A DNA stretch of 64,000 bases from Amia ocellicauda (GCF_036373705.1 NC_089850.1:53143048-53207047); one strand, 5' to 3'; shown: positions 21,590 through 33,711, counted from the stretch's first letter. Notes: generated by a model not told the origin, from the sequence alone. A program made the numbers and translations.

Positions 21590-23108
21590 ACACTTGCACC
21601 TGCAAGGAGGAGACAAGAGCATAGCAACATCTGTTAACCCTTAGAGCAGTAATAGTGAACAGGTGTTATGATGAATCCTGCACCCCCTGGATATCGTGCA
21701 TCTCCTAGCAATCACCTTGATTTGTCATAACACCTGTTCATTGTACAATAGAAAGGTAATACAGTGCGTATAAAACTATATCAAACTAGCTGCAGTTACA
21801 GAACCAGTGGAAGAGACGAACTGGTAAGGAGGGATCTGCAGTAGTCTGTATGGGAGAGTTGTGCGGAGTAATTGGTGTGGAATTGCCATGTTGCCCAGGT
21901 AGAATTTGCTAGAGTGGAAAAGTACAGAGACAGCTCTCAACGCTGACATCTAGATTCTTAGCTGTGGAGGAGGGGGAGGTAGATTCCAGAGGAAAGGAGA
22001 TACAGAGATCTGAGGGTGAGGAGGAGGGGAATAAAAGGAGATCAAATTGCGAGAGGTTTCTGTAGAGTAAGTAGAGCTGAAACCATTCTGGAGAGCACTG
22101 AGCAAGCAGTGGATAAATAGAAAAGCAGAATGTAGTTGGACAACCAGCAACTAGTTTTCAAGATGTCTAGGTCCTGGCAACATAACTTGATAAATTACAT
22201 TGATAACTGTGGAGCAAAATGAAATACATACTCAATAATGAAAATGTATTGGTCCTTATGACTGATTATACCACAGAAACTAAAGCGACACAACGCGCTG
22301 GTGTGTCCCGGGCTTTTGTAGATGTATTAATTAAATCATCTTACTGTATTGTAATGCTATAAACTGATATATCAATCGCCTTTTTGTTTTATCACCACAT
22401 TTATACATGTACACTTAGTAGGATTTTACTGGTAACTCTGTTTAGTGTTTAAAGTCCTTTATTTAATGGTTAAATATCAATGTCAGTTGCAAGTTTGGGA
22501 AATATTTACACATCATTAAAGATGCTAAACCACCTTCCCTGTAACAGCCTAGTACTTTATTGAGGAAGTCTGTGATTTATGATTATTTTTACATCCTTTC
22601 CCGAGGAAACAAACACAGATAGACAATTGTAGCTGTAAGTATCCACATGCGTTTTCCTAGAAAAAAAGTGAATGTATTAATGTAGATCAAATGTCTGTAT
22701 AATTTTCTTGTAATCTCACATTTCATAGTGTACTTTTGCAAGGGATTTCCTCGATATTTTAAATTCCTTAGTTATTCAAGGCATGTCTTTGTTCCACCTC
22801 ACCCATTTGACATTTCTCTGTATTTAATTATCTCTTTCGGCATTTATGTTACACTGTGTTCTATTCCCGAGTTCCCTATATTGGGTTACTTTCTTTTAAG
22901 ATTTTACACTGTTCCCTGCTATTGACACACTGCATTTCCTGTTGTCTCTTCAGGCAGTTAGACCCTGACAGACTTTTAACTTTTCTTTAAAAACAGCAAG
23001 AACTGGACAAATTCCAGCAGCAATTCATAATCATTGTAAGGTAACATGGTCATAATTAATTAAACTAATACTGATGTAAACAAATTACAAAATGCCAGGG
23101 TGCACAAC
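21590..23108. repeat. CD225 unit 2, upstream flank
   Basis: Matches 28479-28608 and then 29143-30452. From about 21739 to 22930 the match to unit 3 has a constant offset of 7421 bases with no visible indel. Unit 3 then lacks 77 bases. Confidence 0.9.
21657..21739. mobile_element. Internally deleted foldback element
   Basis: Keeps the left inverted arm of the element at 28542-29160 and only about 16 bases of the right arm (tcataacacctgttc). Its centre is lost. Confidence 0.6.
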
Positions 23109-23301
23109 CGGGCTGGATTAACAAATTCTGGGTCAGACCTGGGTCAAATACATATTTTCTGTATTTCGAATTGCTTCAGATATTTTTCCAAAATCTTATT
23201 TTATTAAAAGATGGAATAATTTTTTCCTGCTCTCCTTGTTGGGACTATGTTAGGAATGTCACATTGTGTCTTTAATCTTCTGTAGTGTTAATGTTAATGT
23301 A

Positions 23302-23494
23302 CAGTGAGGGGAAAAAATATTTGATCCCCTGCTGATTTTGTACATTTGCCCACTGACAAAGAAATTATCAGTCTATAATTTTAATGGTAGGTGTATTTTA
23401 ACAGTGAGAGACCGAATAACAACAAAAAAATCCAGAAAAACACATTTCAAAAAAGTTATACATTGATTTGCATGTTAATGAGGGAAATAAGTAT
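23302..23494 (+). mobile_element. Tc1-like family B, solitary end
   Basis: Matches the long terminal repeat of copy B1 (38177 onward) from cagtgagggg to ggaaataagtat, then stops against the LINE fragment. Confidence 0.85.
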
Positions 23495-24115
23495 GGCGGT
23501 CCTCTCCAGTGTCTTACTGAGGAGGACGAGATCTATCCTGGAGAAGGAGGAGCCAGAAGAACTCACCCAGGTGAACAAGGGGACCAGGTCCCGACCTGCG
23601 TTGCAGAGTTCAAAGTCCTCCACAAACGCAGCGAGGTCCCTGCTGGATCTATCGTTGCGGGGCTTAGTCCGGTCTACATCCCTCAGAGCACAGTTGAAAT
23701 CACCTGAAATGATAACTGGTAAGGTGTCGATCAGGAGCGGGTGTAGCTGAGGGAGAAAGAGGACTCTCTCTCTCTCTCTCTCTCTGGCTGGTGGGGGCAT
23801 AGACATTGACCAGCCTCAATACAGCCCCCTTGTATTTAAAGTCGAGGCTGGCCAGCCTGCTTGCCTCTATCACCCTACATTTTTTTACCTCTAAAAAGGG
23901 GTTCTTCAGGAGTACGGCAATCCCGTCCACTCGGGACACATTGGACCCCGACCAGAAGGATTCACCTAGGGTCCAAGTGTCCCGGAGATCTTTATATTCT
24001 TTTTGGAACGGGATGCCGCACTCCTGCAAACATGATATCTGCTTTCATACCAGCCAGAGAGTTTAAAACATCGGCCCTCTTTTTAACCTCAGCAATGCAC
24101 CTGACGTTTATAGAT
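23495..24115 (-). pseudogene. LINE endonuclease fragment
   Basis: On the minus strand, broken frames read as an apurinic-type endonuclease of a non-LTR retrotransposon (L1/Tx1-like): VNVYAPTSQ, PVIISGDFNCAL with the catalytic Asp and Asn, a TWVSSSGSSFSRIDLVLLS segment near the end, and LQECGIPF-type sequence earlier. A TC microsatellite at 23765-23786 interrupts the frame. Reverse transcriptase is absent, the copy being cut by the Tc1-like end. Confidence 0.75.
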
Positions 24116-24119
24116 ATAA

Positions 24120-26070
24120 ATGATAAATGTGTGACTGTACAGTTTGTTTGTTATGTGTGTTTTGTGTTTTTGACTGCGCAGTGGAGGTTCTAAGTGGAGA
24201 GGACTCCAGGTTACGACAGATCTGTGGGGATTGATGCCAAGGGAACTGAACGGCATGGCAAGGCTTACTGAGCCCTATGTTACACAAGGAAATCCTTGTA
24301 TGCTAAGGCAGTTAGTGGCAGTCAATAGCCAGATGGAACCTGAGGTACTGTGTAAGTCCAATGATTTGCCCCATTATTGGCAAGATAGGATTGGCATAAT
24401 GGCATTACAATACATGTCTATATGTGAATTCCTACAAGAGAAGTTTTAAAATGTTAAACTTAAAATGGTTAAAGACAGAGTGGGATCCTGACTGGACTCC
24501 CAGGTAAAAACAAGATAAAAACTTACAAAGTTTCTATAATTCTTTGTCTGAATAAAATAATTTAGAGAAGAAATTGATCATAATGGATCAAGAAAACACT
24601 AAAGTAGTGAAATTATTGAAATAGATTATTTAACATCTTATTTTAAATAAGAAGCTTCATGAATAAATAACATAATACATAAATACATGATAAGGACTGT
24701 TTGAGACACTGCAGGGTCAACAAAACACACCACTAATCGAATATCTAAATTATCCTCTTCACCAATCAAAACAACAAATTTTCAACCATTTAAATATTCC
24801 TCATTAGGACCAGAGGAAATATAGTGCAAAAAAACCTCAATAAATCTGCAACACCAAACAGGGATATATTGCTGATAAAAGCCACGTATTACGAACACTA
24901 ATCCAACCTGCACAGAAATGATACAAAAACAATCCTTCCTTAAAATCGATACATTCCTAAAAACACAATTACCAGCAATAAAAACCGATAAGAAGATAAA
25001 AAAAAAATAATTAATAGAGCAGGAGCACAATAAGCAGCAAGACTATACATGACAGTATTTACATGTCTTTTAAGAGCTGAATACTGTTTTCCTAACATTG
25101 TTGCAAATAGAGGGTGTGTATACTTACAACTCCATACACATTCATTTAAAATTATGAAAGCACAGAATTAACTACCAACACCTAAAACAGACCTATTTGG
25201 CACGCACAAGAAACATGTGTCATATAGAAATAATATATGAGACAACATAGCCAACAAAATAAATGGCCAAGGGGCATGTACAAGAAGAACAAGACTTAAA
25301 AATATGAATTATTATTGTTTATTTCTTAGCGGACACCCTTGGCCAGGGAGACTTACAACAATACAATAAAATACAATAAAAAGTAATGTAATTGTCTCCC
25401 CAAGGCGTTGCAATGGTCTTGGGGAATATTGAGTGAAGATGAATGCAGCAGTTTTGAGGGAAGTCCAAAACAAGCCAACAAACAAACTGTAAAACACTCA
25501 ACAGGATTCCACTAGACAAAACAATGAATGCCTTCATAAACAACAGTGCTAATAGAAACAAAAAACAAATAAGTATATGATATCTAAACGCACTGTTATA
25601 TGGCTCTGATTAAAGTAAACAATAGAAATAGCAAGATATAGAAAGGATTGCAAAAAAACAATGGAGTCACCCCAGCTATAGCTGCCCTGTATATACTAAA
25701 CGGGTGCTGCCTATGCTGTGATTGGACAATTATGGATTTGACATTGATGACCCTGATTATGCTGTTGTATATGGAGGATGATGTGTTCCTAGTCGCAAAA
25801 ATATCCTTAAACACTTCTAAATAGCTACACTTAGATGAATAGAGCCCACAATACTGTACAAAACAACTCAATAATAAAATCCCTATTCGTAGCATTCTTA
25901 TCAACCCAGTCTCACACAAAAAAAGCAAGTATAAATACATGTCAATCTTACCTTAGACTGTCCTTGTTCTTGTTTTCTTCATTGAGAATTCATTCATTTT
26001 AGTATAAAGTCCATCTCTCTGACCAGTTCAGACTCAACAACCAATCAACTAAGGTGCTTCTAACGCACTA
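24120..26070. other. Interior of the hAT-like insertion, unassigned
   Basis: AT-rich, short frames only. A SINE-tail-like segment lies at about 25305-25372 on the minus strand (tttcttagcggacaccctt). Confidence 0.4.
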
Positions 26071-26519
26071 ATGGATTATAACAATGTGGTCAGGGGCCCC
26101 TGGCAGTCGGAGGCCCCTGGGCAATTGCCCAGCTTGCCCGTGTGGTAATCCTGCCATGGTGCACAACACAGTTTTACATGCCCTTTCTGAGCTGTGATAC
26201 GAACTGGGCATATTCTGCTAAAGTTGAGTGTTACAAGTTTGAAAAGGCAGTCTACGATTATTGTACTAAACAAAGGCTCAAAGATCAAGTATATTCAGGT
26301 TTTGAGAAATATGATATTTCTGTATCCCTGGAAACATCACTGGGAGAAGACATTTAAACCAAATGTGTGCCCAACAGCCAGTTGCAAATGACACATCCAA
26401 CCAATGTCAAGTGTCAGTTTCAGAGGGGGAAGGATCATCTGGAAAATAAGAAACGGACATTAAAATAGATTATCTGTAGCCAGCATTGGTGGGGAAGGGG
26501 GTTTTAATCCCTTGGTTTT

Positions 26520-27700
26520 TATTTGCACCGAATGTCAGAGCAGAGGGGGTTCAGTTGTGAACATGTGACCAACTACACCATCTCAATTTGTAAGAAAGAG
26601 AGGAACTCGCAACACCCCCTTCACACAACAGCATGATGGGAAAGTAATGTTTATTTGTACAGGGTTGATTCTACACACACACACAGGGCACAACGACTGT
26701 ACTAGGGCAGTATATAAAAGACACTAAAGAAAAGACTATACAGAACAGAAGAAAAATATACTAAATAAAACCTGCCTATTCTGGGTAAATAGATAAAACC
26801 CTAAAACCCAGTAACCAAAACAAAAGAAATAACTTAATTCTCTAATAAAAGCTATAAGATATAAAATTACCTTTACGCTTCCCGTATACAAATACACTAT
26901 AGCAGCAAACCAACTTCAAAAGCCCTATACCCACAATGGAGAACAATACTCAGTTTCAACACAACAGTGCAGCAGCAATTCATAATATTATTGGACCCCT
27001 GTCCCATCAGGTAGCGGCAACACCTCGAACCACTTACATGCAAGTGAGATGCCTGCTACAGGACGTACTTAATCTATGTCACATCTAAGGCTGGTAGCCA
27101 TTTTGGGCAAGGTTTCACAGGTCTTGATCCAATAATCCTTTATGGCTCTCTTTTCATGGAAGGTTCCCTCAATCTGCATCTTCACTGTCTGGTGCCCCTG
27201 CTCTCTCCTCGCCTTATTCTCAGTAACTGCCAGTGTCCCTCTGCTGAATGAACAAATCCCTCCTGCTTTTATTCGCGGGAGATAGAGTCAGGGTGCGGTG
27301 ACAGTAATTCGGGAGGTGATGCTGGGAAGTCCATGTGGGAATGTGACAGGGTGGTGTGAGTTTGGCAATTAACTAAAATAGACACACGTGGACCATAAAC
27401 CAATTCAGAAACAATTAAGTGAATTAATAAGTGAAAATATCAAAGAAAAACTGAAATGTAGTAATGAAGTGCACACACTAATTCAAGTGAAAAACCCAAC
27501 AATCAATAATTCAAGTAATTAAAGCCCCACTCATGAAACTGGTTAATACAAATTATATATAGTTGTTTCTTGCTTATGTACAACATCTTTTTATAAACCA
27601 GTTTGTCATTTAAAAAAATGTTGCTTATAATTATAGAGCACAGAAGATTTTCAATCAAGCTCGAGAAGAGAACACAAAATTATTTAACAAATACAAGTTC
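26520..27700. other. Unassigned DNA inside unit 3
   Basis: Not matched in unit 1 at the corresponding place. Contains a short CA run near 26672 and AT-rich sequence. No gene recognised. Confidence 0.4.
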
Positions 27701-27891
27701 AGTTATTATTATTTTTAACCGAAGTTTAGATTTGCTTGTTATGATATGCAAAGTTCTAGTGATATTTGTTCAGGAAAGCATACTTTAAGGATAAACAGTA
27801 AGGATTCTTGAATAAGGATTTCACAATCAGGAGCAGAGCAGTAAAAGTCATTGATACCAAGGATATCCCAAGAGAGCATTCTTCATGTGAG

Positions 27892-28044
27892 TCACATTGA
27901 TGACACAAGATTGACAACAAGAATAATGAGAAAAATTGAGGTGAGAATGGTGCCACACACGACTCCCGCGATGTTGAGAATCTTGGCTGTTCGGGCTGAT
28001 TTCTGTGCTTCGGTTTCATCTCCCTGGTTGTTGGCAGTGTCAGC
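27892..28044 (-). CDS. CD225 (dispanin/IFITM-like) unit 3 gene, exon 2
   Basis: Second coding exon of an 88-residue protein. After the acceptor cattcag it encodes 50 residues: the ADTANNQGDE linker, SARTAKILNIAG (CD225 signature), and a hydrophobic C-terminal helix ending in VNLVSSM, then TGA. The linker and signature are identical to the unit 1 exon, but the membrane segment differs. The frame is open and phase 0 with exon 1. The intron is 218 bases. Confidence 0.8.
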   Translation of the reverse strand, partial: ADTANNQGDETEAQKSARTAKILNIAGVVCGTILTSIFLIILVVNLVSSM

Positions 28045-28262
28045 CTGAATGGGAAAATACAACCATTTAATAACCTGCATCCTTCTTGACCACAGAAAAC
28101 ATAACAGCAGCAGAGACAACCATTATAATATTAGTACAAATATCTAACTGAATGTCAACATCTTATTCAATTAACTGGATTACAGATTCTTCTGCTCATT
28201 TTGCTTCCTCTTCTTAGTTTTCTTTGTTGACGCATTGTATGAAAGCTTGTATTTTTGCTTAC

Positions 28263-28376
28263 CTTGTGTGAAAAGATTACAGCGGCAATTCCAATAGGTA
28301 CATTGCAGAATAACAGGTTCAAAATGGAGCAAACCATGTAGGTCGGGACATTGGAGCGGGTGGGAGTTGCATTCAT
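28263..28376 (-). CDS. CD225 (dispanin/IFITM-like) unit 3 gene, exon 1
   Basis: First coding exon, 38 residues from the ATG at 28376, ending AAG before gtaagc. It has the short N-terminus NATPTRSNVPTY, then a hydrophobic segment at about 13-36 with Cys16 and Cys24 and the PIGIAAVIFS motif. The start was chosen because it aligns with the plus-strand gene at 4221 and the unit 2 remnant. The frame stays open upstream with more ATGs, so a longer N-terminus cannot be excluded. This is the only complete gene in the minus-strand array. Proteins of this family insert in membranes; interferon-linked antiviral roles are known for IFITM members but not shown for this one. Confidence 0.8.
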
Positions 28377-28460
28377 CGTTGTTGTCTGTGGATCACACTC
28401 GCATGCACTGCTGAAGATCTGCATAGGTGATCGGATAGCAGGTGTCGGAAAACATATAGC

Positions 28461-28469
28461 AAATGAAAC
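28461..28469 (+). promoter_or_regulatory. Possible IRF site, unit 3
   Basis: aaatgaaac fits AANNGAAA, about 85 bases before the ATG of the intact gene and conserved in unit 2. No TATAAA was seen. Confidence 0.3.
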
Positions 28470-28541
28470 AGGTGGTGCTTGCACCTGCAAGGAGGAGACA
28501 AGAGCATAGCAACATCTGTTAACCCTTTGAGCAGTAATAGT

Positions 28542-29160
28542 GAACAGGTGTAATGATGAATCCTGCACCCCCTGGATATCGTGCATCTCCTAGCAATCAC
28601 CTTGATTTCGCACTTTTGCGCAGACTGCTCAAAACTGATTTGGTGCATGAGCATGTATACCTGCTGTAATATTTGGGACCCCATGTTTTCTAGGAATTTG
28701 AAACTTTATTTGTACCCATTTTTTGTATTACTCTACTCCAAACGGTACTGGAATGTAGCTTACAGCATTGGAATCTAGATTTTAAACTAAAGCTTCATAC
28801 ACTCTCAGCATGACACATCTGTAGCTTTAGACTTATTAACATAAAATGTATGTTGTATTATTTGCTACTCAGACATTAAACGTGTTTGGAAGTTATGATT
28901 AATTATGAGCTATGATGAACTCTGTTGTCAGTTTTGCATTTGACCCCATGTCTGCCTTAGATGGGTACACGGTGGGTCGAATGGCTGCCTCTCATTTGTA
29001 AACTTTCTAATCCACAATAAATGCCACACCCACAACTTGGGGTGGGGATGCCAAATATATTCAAATCAATATAGAGCCGTCTGCACAAGTGCGAAATCAA
29101 GGTGATTGCTAGGGGATGCATGATATGCAGGGGGTGCAGGATTCGTCATAACACCTGTTC
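28542..29160. mobile_element. Foldback element with about 82-base inverted arms
   Basis: The left arm (28542-28625, gaacaggtg... to cgcagac) and right arm (29079-29160, gtctgcac... to cacctgttc) are near-perfect inverse complements with a few mismatches. The 450-base centre has no recognised gene. No clear target duplication, so the superfamily is unknown. A deletion derivative sits at 21657-21739. Confidence 0.7.
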
Positions 29161-30452
29161 ATTGTACAATAGAAAGGTAATACAGTGCGTATAAAACTAT
29201 ATCAAACTAGCTGCAGTTACAGAACCAGTGGAAGAGACGAACTGGTAAGGAGGGATCTGCAGTAGTCTGTATGGGAGAGTTGTGCGGAGTAATTGGTGTG
29301 GAATTGCCATGTTGCCCAGGTAGAATTTGCTAGAGTGGAAAAGTACAGAGACAGCTCTCAACGCTGACATCTAGATTCTTAGCTGTGGAGGAGGGGGAGG
29401 TAGATTCCAGAGGAAAGGAGATACAGAGATCTGAGGGTGAGGAGGAGGGGAATAAAAGGAGATCAAATTGCGAGAGGTTTCTGTAGAGTAAGTAGAGCTG
29501 AAACCATTCTGGAGAGCACTGAGCAAGCAGTGGATAAATAGAAAAGCAGAATGTAGTTGGACAACCAGCAACTAGTTTTCAAGATGTCTAGGTCCTGGCA
29601 ACATAACTTGATAAATTACATTGATAACTGTGGAGCAAAATGAAATACATACTCAATAATGAAAATGTATTGGTCCTTATGACTGATTATACCACAGAAA
29701 CTAAAGCGACACAACGCGCTGGTGTGTCCCGGGCTTTTGTAGATGTATTAATTAAATCATCTTACTGTATTGTAATGCTATAAACTGATATATCAATCGC
29801 CTTTTTGTTTTATCACCACATTTATACATGTACACTTAGTAGGATTTTACTGGTAACTCTGTTTAGTGTTTAAAGTCCTTTATTTAATGGTTAAATATCA
29901 ATGTCAGTTGCAAGTTTGGGAAATATTTACACATCATTAAAGATGCTAAACCACCTTCCCTGTAACAGCCTAGTACTTTATTGAGGAAGTCTGTGATTTA
30001 TGATTATTTTTACATCCTTTCCCGAGGAAACAAACACAGATAGACAATTGTAGCTGTAAGTATCCACATGCGTTTTCCTAGAAAAAAAGTGAATGTATTA
30101 ATGTAGATCAAATGTCTGTATAATTTTCTTGTAATCTCACATTTCATAGTGTACTTTTGCAAGGGATTTCCTCGATATTTTAAATTCCTTAGTTATTCAA
30201 GGCATGTCTTTGTTCCACCTCACCCATTTGACATTTCTCTGTATTTAATTATCTCTTTCGGCATTTATGTTACACTGTGTTCTATTCCCGAGTTCCCTAT
30301 ATTGGGTTACTTTCTTTTAAGATTTTACACTGTTCCCTGCTATTGACACAGTACATTCCATCAGCAATTCATAATCATTGTAAGGTAACATGGTCATAAT
30401 TAATTAAACTAATACTGATGTAAACAAATTACATAATGACAGGGTGCACAAC
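29161..30452. repeat. CD225 unit 3, upstream flank (copy of 21740-23108)
   Basis: By eye nearly identical to the unit 2 flank, at constant spacing over about 1.2 kb, then with a 77-base deletion near 30350. Confidence 0.9.
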
Positions 30453-30479
30453 CGGGCTGGATTAACAAATTCTGGGCTA

Positions 30480-31855
30480 TAATTCATTTTGCTATAACTT
30501 TTCATTAGAACATAAGAAAGTTTACAATCGAGAGGAGGCTATTCGACCCATTGTACTCCTTTGGTGTCCATTAATAACTAAGTGATCCAACGATACTATC
30601 CAGTCTATTTTTGGATGTTCCCAAGTTTTCAGCTTCAACCACATCGCTAGGGAGTTTGTTCCAGATTGTAACAACTATCTAATGGAAACCTCATTACAAC
30701 CTAGCTACAGTTTTTTTTTTTTTTTAACACATCATGCACTGATATGCATATGTGACAGGATAGTCAGGAATGGAGGCTCAGAGCCAGAACTGCACTGACT
30801 GAACATAATGCTTTGACATACTCCTTGCTTGCATTACCAGTACTTTTTTATTTTGATTTCCTCTGTGCCTCCTTTCCCTTAGCTCTTAATGATGCCTGCA
30901 CTTACTAGCTTTTACTATCTAGGACTTGTATTGTTTACTGTATATTTCCTATACATGCTTGTACATCGGAATTTGTAAATTGAACTCTACTGTATTTTTG
31001 CACTTTGTATTGCTCTTATGTTTTGTAAGTTGTTCTGGATAAGGGCATCTGCCCATAAATAAATAATAATAATAATCACAGGTACAGAAAACAAGACTTT
31101 TACTGAATAAACACACAAATTAAACAGACACAAGGCCCAAAACAAAATGCACGCACGCATGCATGCATGCACATCTCCTCTAATGTGAGGCTGAGGCCTG
31201 CTTTTAGACCCCAACCACCTGCATTGCATAACCAGGCAGGGACCCCAGCCAGCCACCCACCCCCTCCCTGCCACAGCATGAAAAATACAAATAAAATGAA
31301 AGGTGGTTCCTATGTTCTAATAGAAAATAACACAGAGAGCCTAAGGGTTTGCATGATGTAGCAGGGAGAATCCTCTGTCAAAATCTATTTGAAATGGTTA
31401 TTTTAGACTGATGGAATATTACAATTACTTGTGATATTTATTTCTCTTTCTCTTTGTCTTTTTCTCTCTCAGACACAAAGAAACATAAAAGTTGTAAAAT
31501 GTAATTAAATAAATGTAATACATATAATAAAATGAAAAAAACAACTACAAAAGTATCGGTAAGTGCCGTAGAAGAGTACATAAAATAAGACTAAGAAATC
31601 AGTAAAACAAAAAAGGAAAAACACTAGATGACAACAGCTTCTGTAGTGTCACACGTCACTCAGTTTCATGAACCCAAATGTCTGCTTCAACTGTGACAAG
31701 TTTGAATGTGGCTGAACACACAGGGTTCCAGAAACGGCACGGTTTACAAGATTGTGCGGCTTTCATAACCAGTGACAGGTTCCTGTTTCTTACGCAAGTG
31801 CCAAACTTAAGTGGCATAACTATGTTCAAATGCACATAGTACAACCACAGGACAT
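30480..31855. other. Unassigned DNA with SINE-tail remnant
   Basis: At 31010-31075 gtaagttgttctggataagg and a following AAT run resemble a SINE 3' tail. No gene recognised in the rest. Confidence 0.4.
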
Positions 31856-31860
31856 ACACA

Positions 31861-32527
31861 CAGGTGACAAATTAAAGGAAAAAATGAGTGGAGGAAATAA
31901 CGAATGCAGATGCCTCCAAACAGGTGTACTGCATGATACAATTAAGCATGCTCTGTGGCATGTATAAAAATGCTAAGCAGGCCCAGTTGACCTCAATTGT
32001 GCATCACGATGGTAAGTGGAAAGGCTCTAAATGGCTTTGAAAGAGGTCATTATTCGGGCAAAAATGGCAGGAGCTTCAGTCACAAAGATGCTCAACTGCC
32101 TAGTGTTCTTGACAAGTGGACGAGTACATGAGTGGTGACACCAAGAGAACAATACAGGCCTGACTGCATGACCCCTACAGTGAGGGGATCTGGAGGCTCT
32201 GTAATGCCGTTGGTGCATTTTCCTGGCAGGGTTTGGGTATGACAATGATGTGAATCATATGCTATGGCCTTCACAATCACCAGATCTCAGATCCCAATTG
32301 AACACCTATGCGAGATTTGGGCCCAATGTGTTAGACAGCATTCTCCACCACCAGCAAAACTCCAAAATGAGGGAATATCTTTTGGAAGAATGGTGTTCCA
32401 TCCCTTCAGTAGATTTCAGAGACTAATACAATCTGTGCTAAGAGCATTGAAGCTGTTCTGGCGGCTCATGGTGGCCCAACACCTTACTGAGACACTTTAT
32501 GTTGGTTTTTCCTTTAATTTGTCACCC
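31861..32527 (+). mobile_element. Tc1-like family E, internally deleted relic
   Basis: Inverted ends of about 22 bases (caggtgacaaattaaagg / cctttaatttgtcacccg). Between them are broken pieces of a Tc1-type transposase: KALNGFERGHY near the N-terminus and WPSQSPDL near the catalytic Glu region. The central catalytic region is largely deleted. Confidence 0.7.
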
Positions 32528-32534
32528 GTCTGTA

Positions 32535-33590
32535 TATGGGGTTTCATGACGTTTCTATTTGCTTCTTAAACAATTATATCATTACAGGAGTAACACAGGA
32601 GGAACTGTATGTCATGTTTAGGATAAATAGTGCTGCTGTAGATAAAAAGGAAACTGAGAATACTCCAACCGGTGAGAAGATGCATGCATTTTCTTAAGGT
32701 ATGCTTTTGAAACTTACTCTGGCAAAAAAAAAAAAAAAAACATGTAAAGTCTGGACCATTCAACCCTGGGGGCTGTTTAGCTGTGACTGGATGTGTGTGG
32801 GTGTGGGTGAATGGGACCATAAATGAATCATAGCTGTCTTATGTCATATATTAGATAATTTAGATCTGAATTCTTGCCAGTGATTGAAAAACAAACAATT
32901 CATTGTAAGCTATGTCACAACTGTACCTTTCATGAAATGGACCAGCAATATGAATGCAAGTAATATATGTTCAAAATCGCATTATGAAATAATTGCAGAA
33001 ATTGGGAGTGGTCCATGGCGTTGAGTACAGTGGGCTGACTTAGTTGCAAAGCTGTACCACCATCTTGTGGCGAACAGTTGTCAGGATAAAAACAGTTATT
33101 AGAGAGGCCTTCATCCTGCAGTGGCGCAATAAAGGCTGCTATTGCTGACACACACGCACACACATTGTATTCGATAAAATACATTAGAAATACTGTGTCC
33201 CCTTTTAATAAAGTGAAAAATTATCCTACAAGGAATACATTTGATCTTGTAATTGGCTTCAATAAATATAAATTAACTTCTATAAAACTTTTCACAATTA
33301 TATCAAGTTGTATAAGTAACTGTAAGGTAATATACATTCCCATTTCAAGTGAACGCAGAAGATGGGTACACCTTGGGGGGTTGTTAAGTGTTATTGCATG
33401 AGAAACCCAGACAAAATCTGGAAAATCAGGAGCATTGAGTTGAGCCAAATCCCCCCATATTTTGTATTTAGGGTTGGTATGAGGATCTATGTTTAATCAT
33501 ATAATCAAATAATATGAAAATGCATTGGAGGGACACATCCATACCAGCAGATGGCGCAGTTCAATAGGGACCGTCCCTTAAACTCTAACT
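32535..33590. other. No gene recognised
   Basis: AT-rich flank upstream of SNX19. Poly(A) run near 32725. Confidence 0.4.
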
Positions 33591-33599
33591 TGACCTTTC

Positions 33600-33711
33600 A
33601 CCTTTCACAGGAAGTAAACAAACAGGACCTCAAGATGGAGTAACGTGTTCGAAAATATGTTTTTTTGCTGCCGACTTTTGTTTGTTAACTGGAAATATCG
33701 GTGTGATTGAG
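33600..33711 (+). promoter_or_regulatory. SNX19: Probable SNX19 core promoter and non-coding exon 1
   Basis: An ETS-type site (acaggaagtaa, about 33607-33617) and a YY1-type site (caagatggag, 33631-33640) lie close together, a common TATA-less promoter arrangement. A donor-like gag/gtaaat follows at 33711/33712. An acceptor (ttttacag, ending 34155) precedes the first coding exon, so a short 5' UTR exon here is likely. No transcript evidence is available. Confidence 0.45.

Larger units (their letters stand above)
23109..26159. mobile_element. hAT-like 3.05-kb insertion between units 2 and 3
   Basis: The segment starts cgggctggatta and ends taatcctgccatgg, imperfect inverted ends like those of hAT elements. 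It is flanked by the 8-base direct repeat TGCACAAC (23101-23108 and 26160-26167). Removing it restores a sequence like the unit 1 border at 6296. No hAT transposase was recognised inside; it holds a Tc1-like end and a LINE fragment, so it is non-autonomous and composite. The left end also occurs at 30453 after unit 3. Confidence 0.7.
26168..30452. repeat. CD225 tandem unit 3
   Basis: Most complete copy of the repeated unit. It carries the 3' flank (26168-26510), an unassigned stretch (26520-27700), the intact two-exon gene, a foldback element and the upstream flank up to TGCACAAC at 30445-30452. Confidence 0.8.

Noticed and set aside
27756..28019. 87-codon minus-strand frame over the CD225 exon 2
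   Set aside because: It is in the wrong frame; the CD225 signature is read in another frame with good splice borders.
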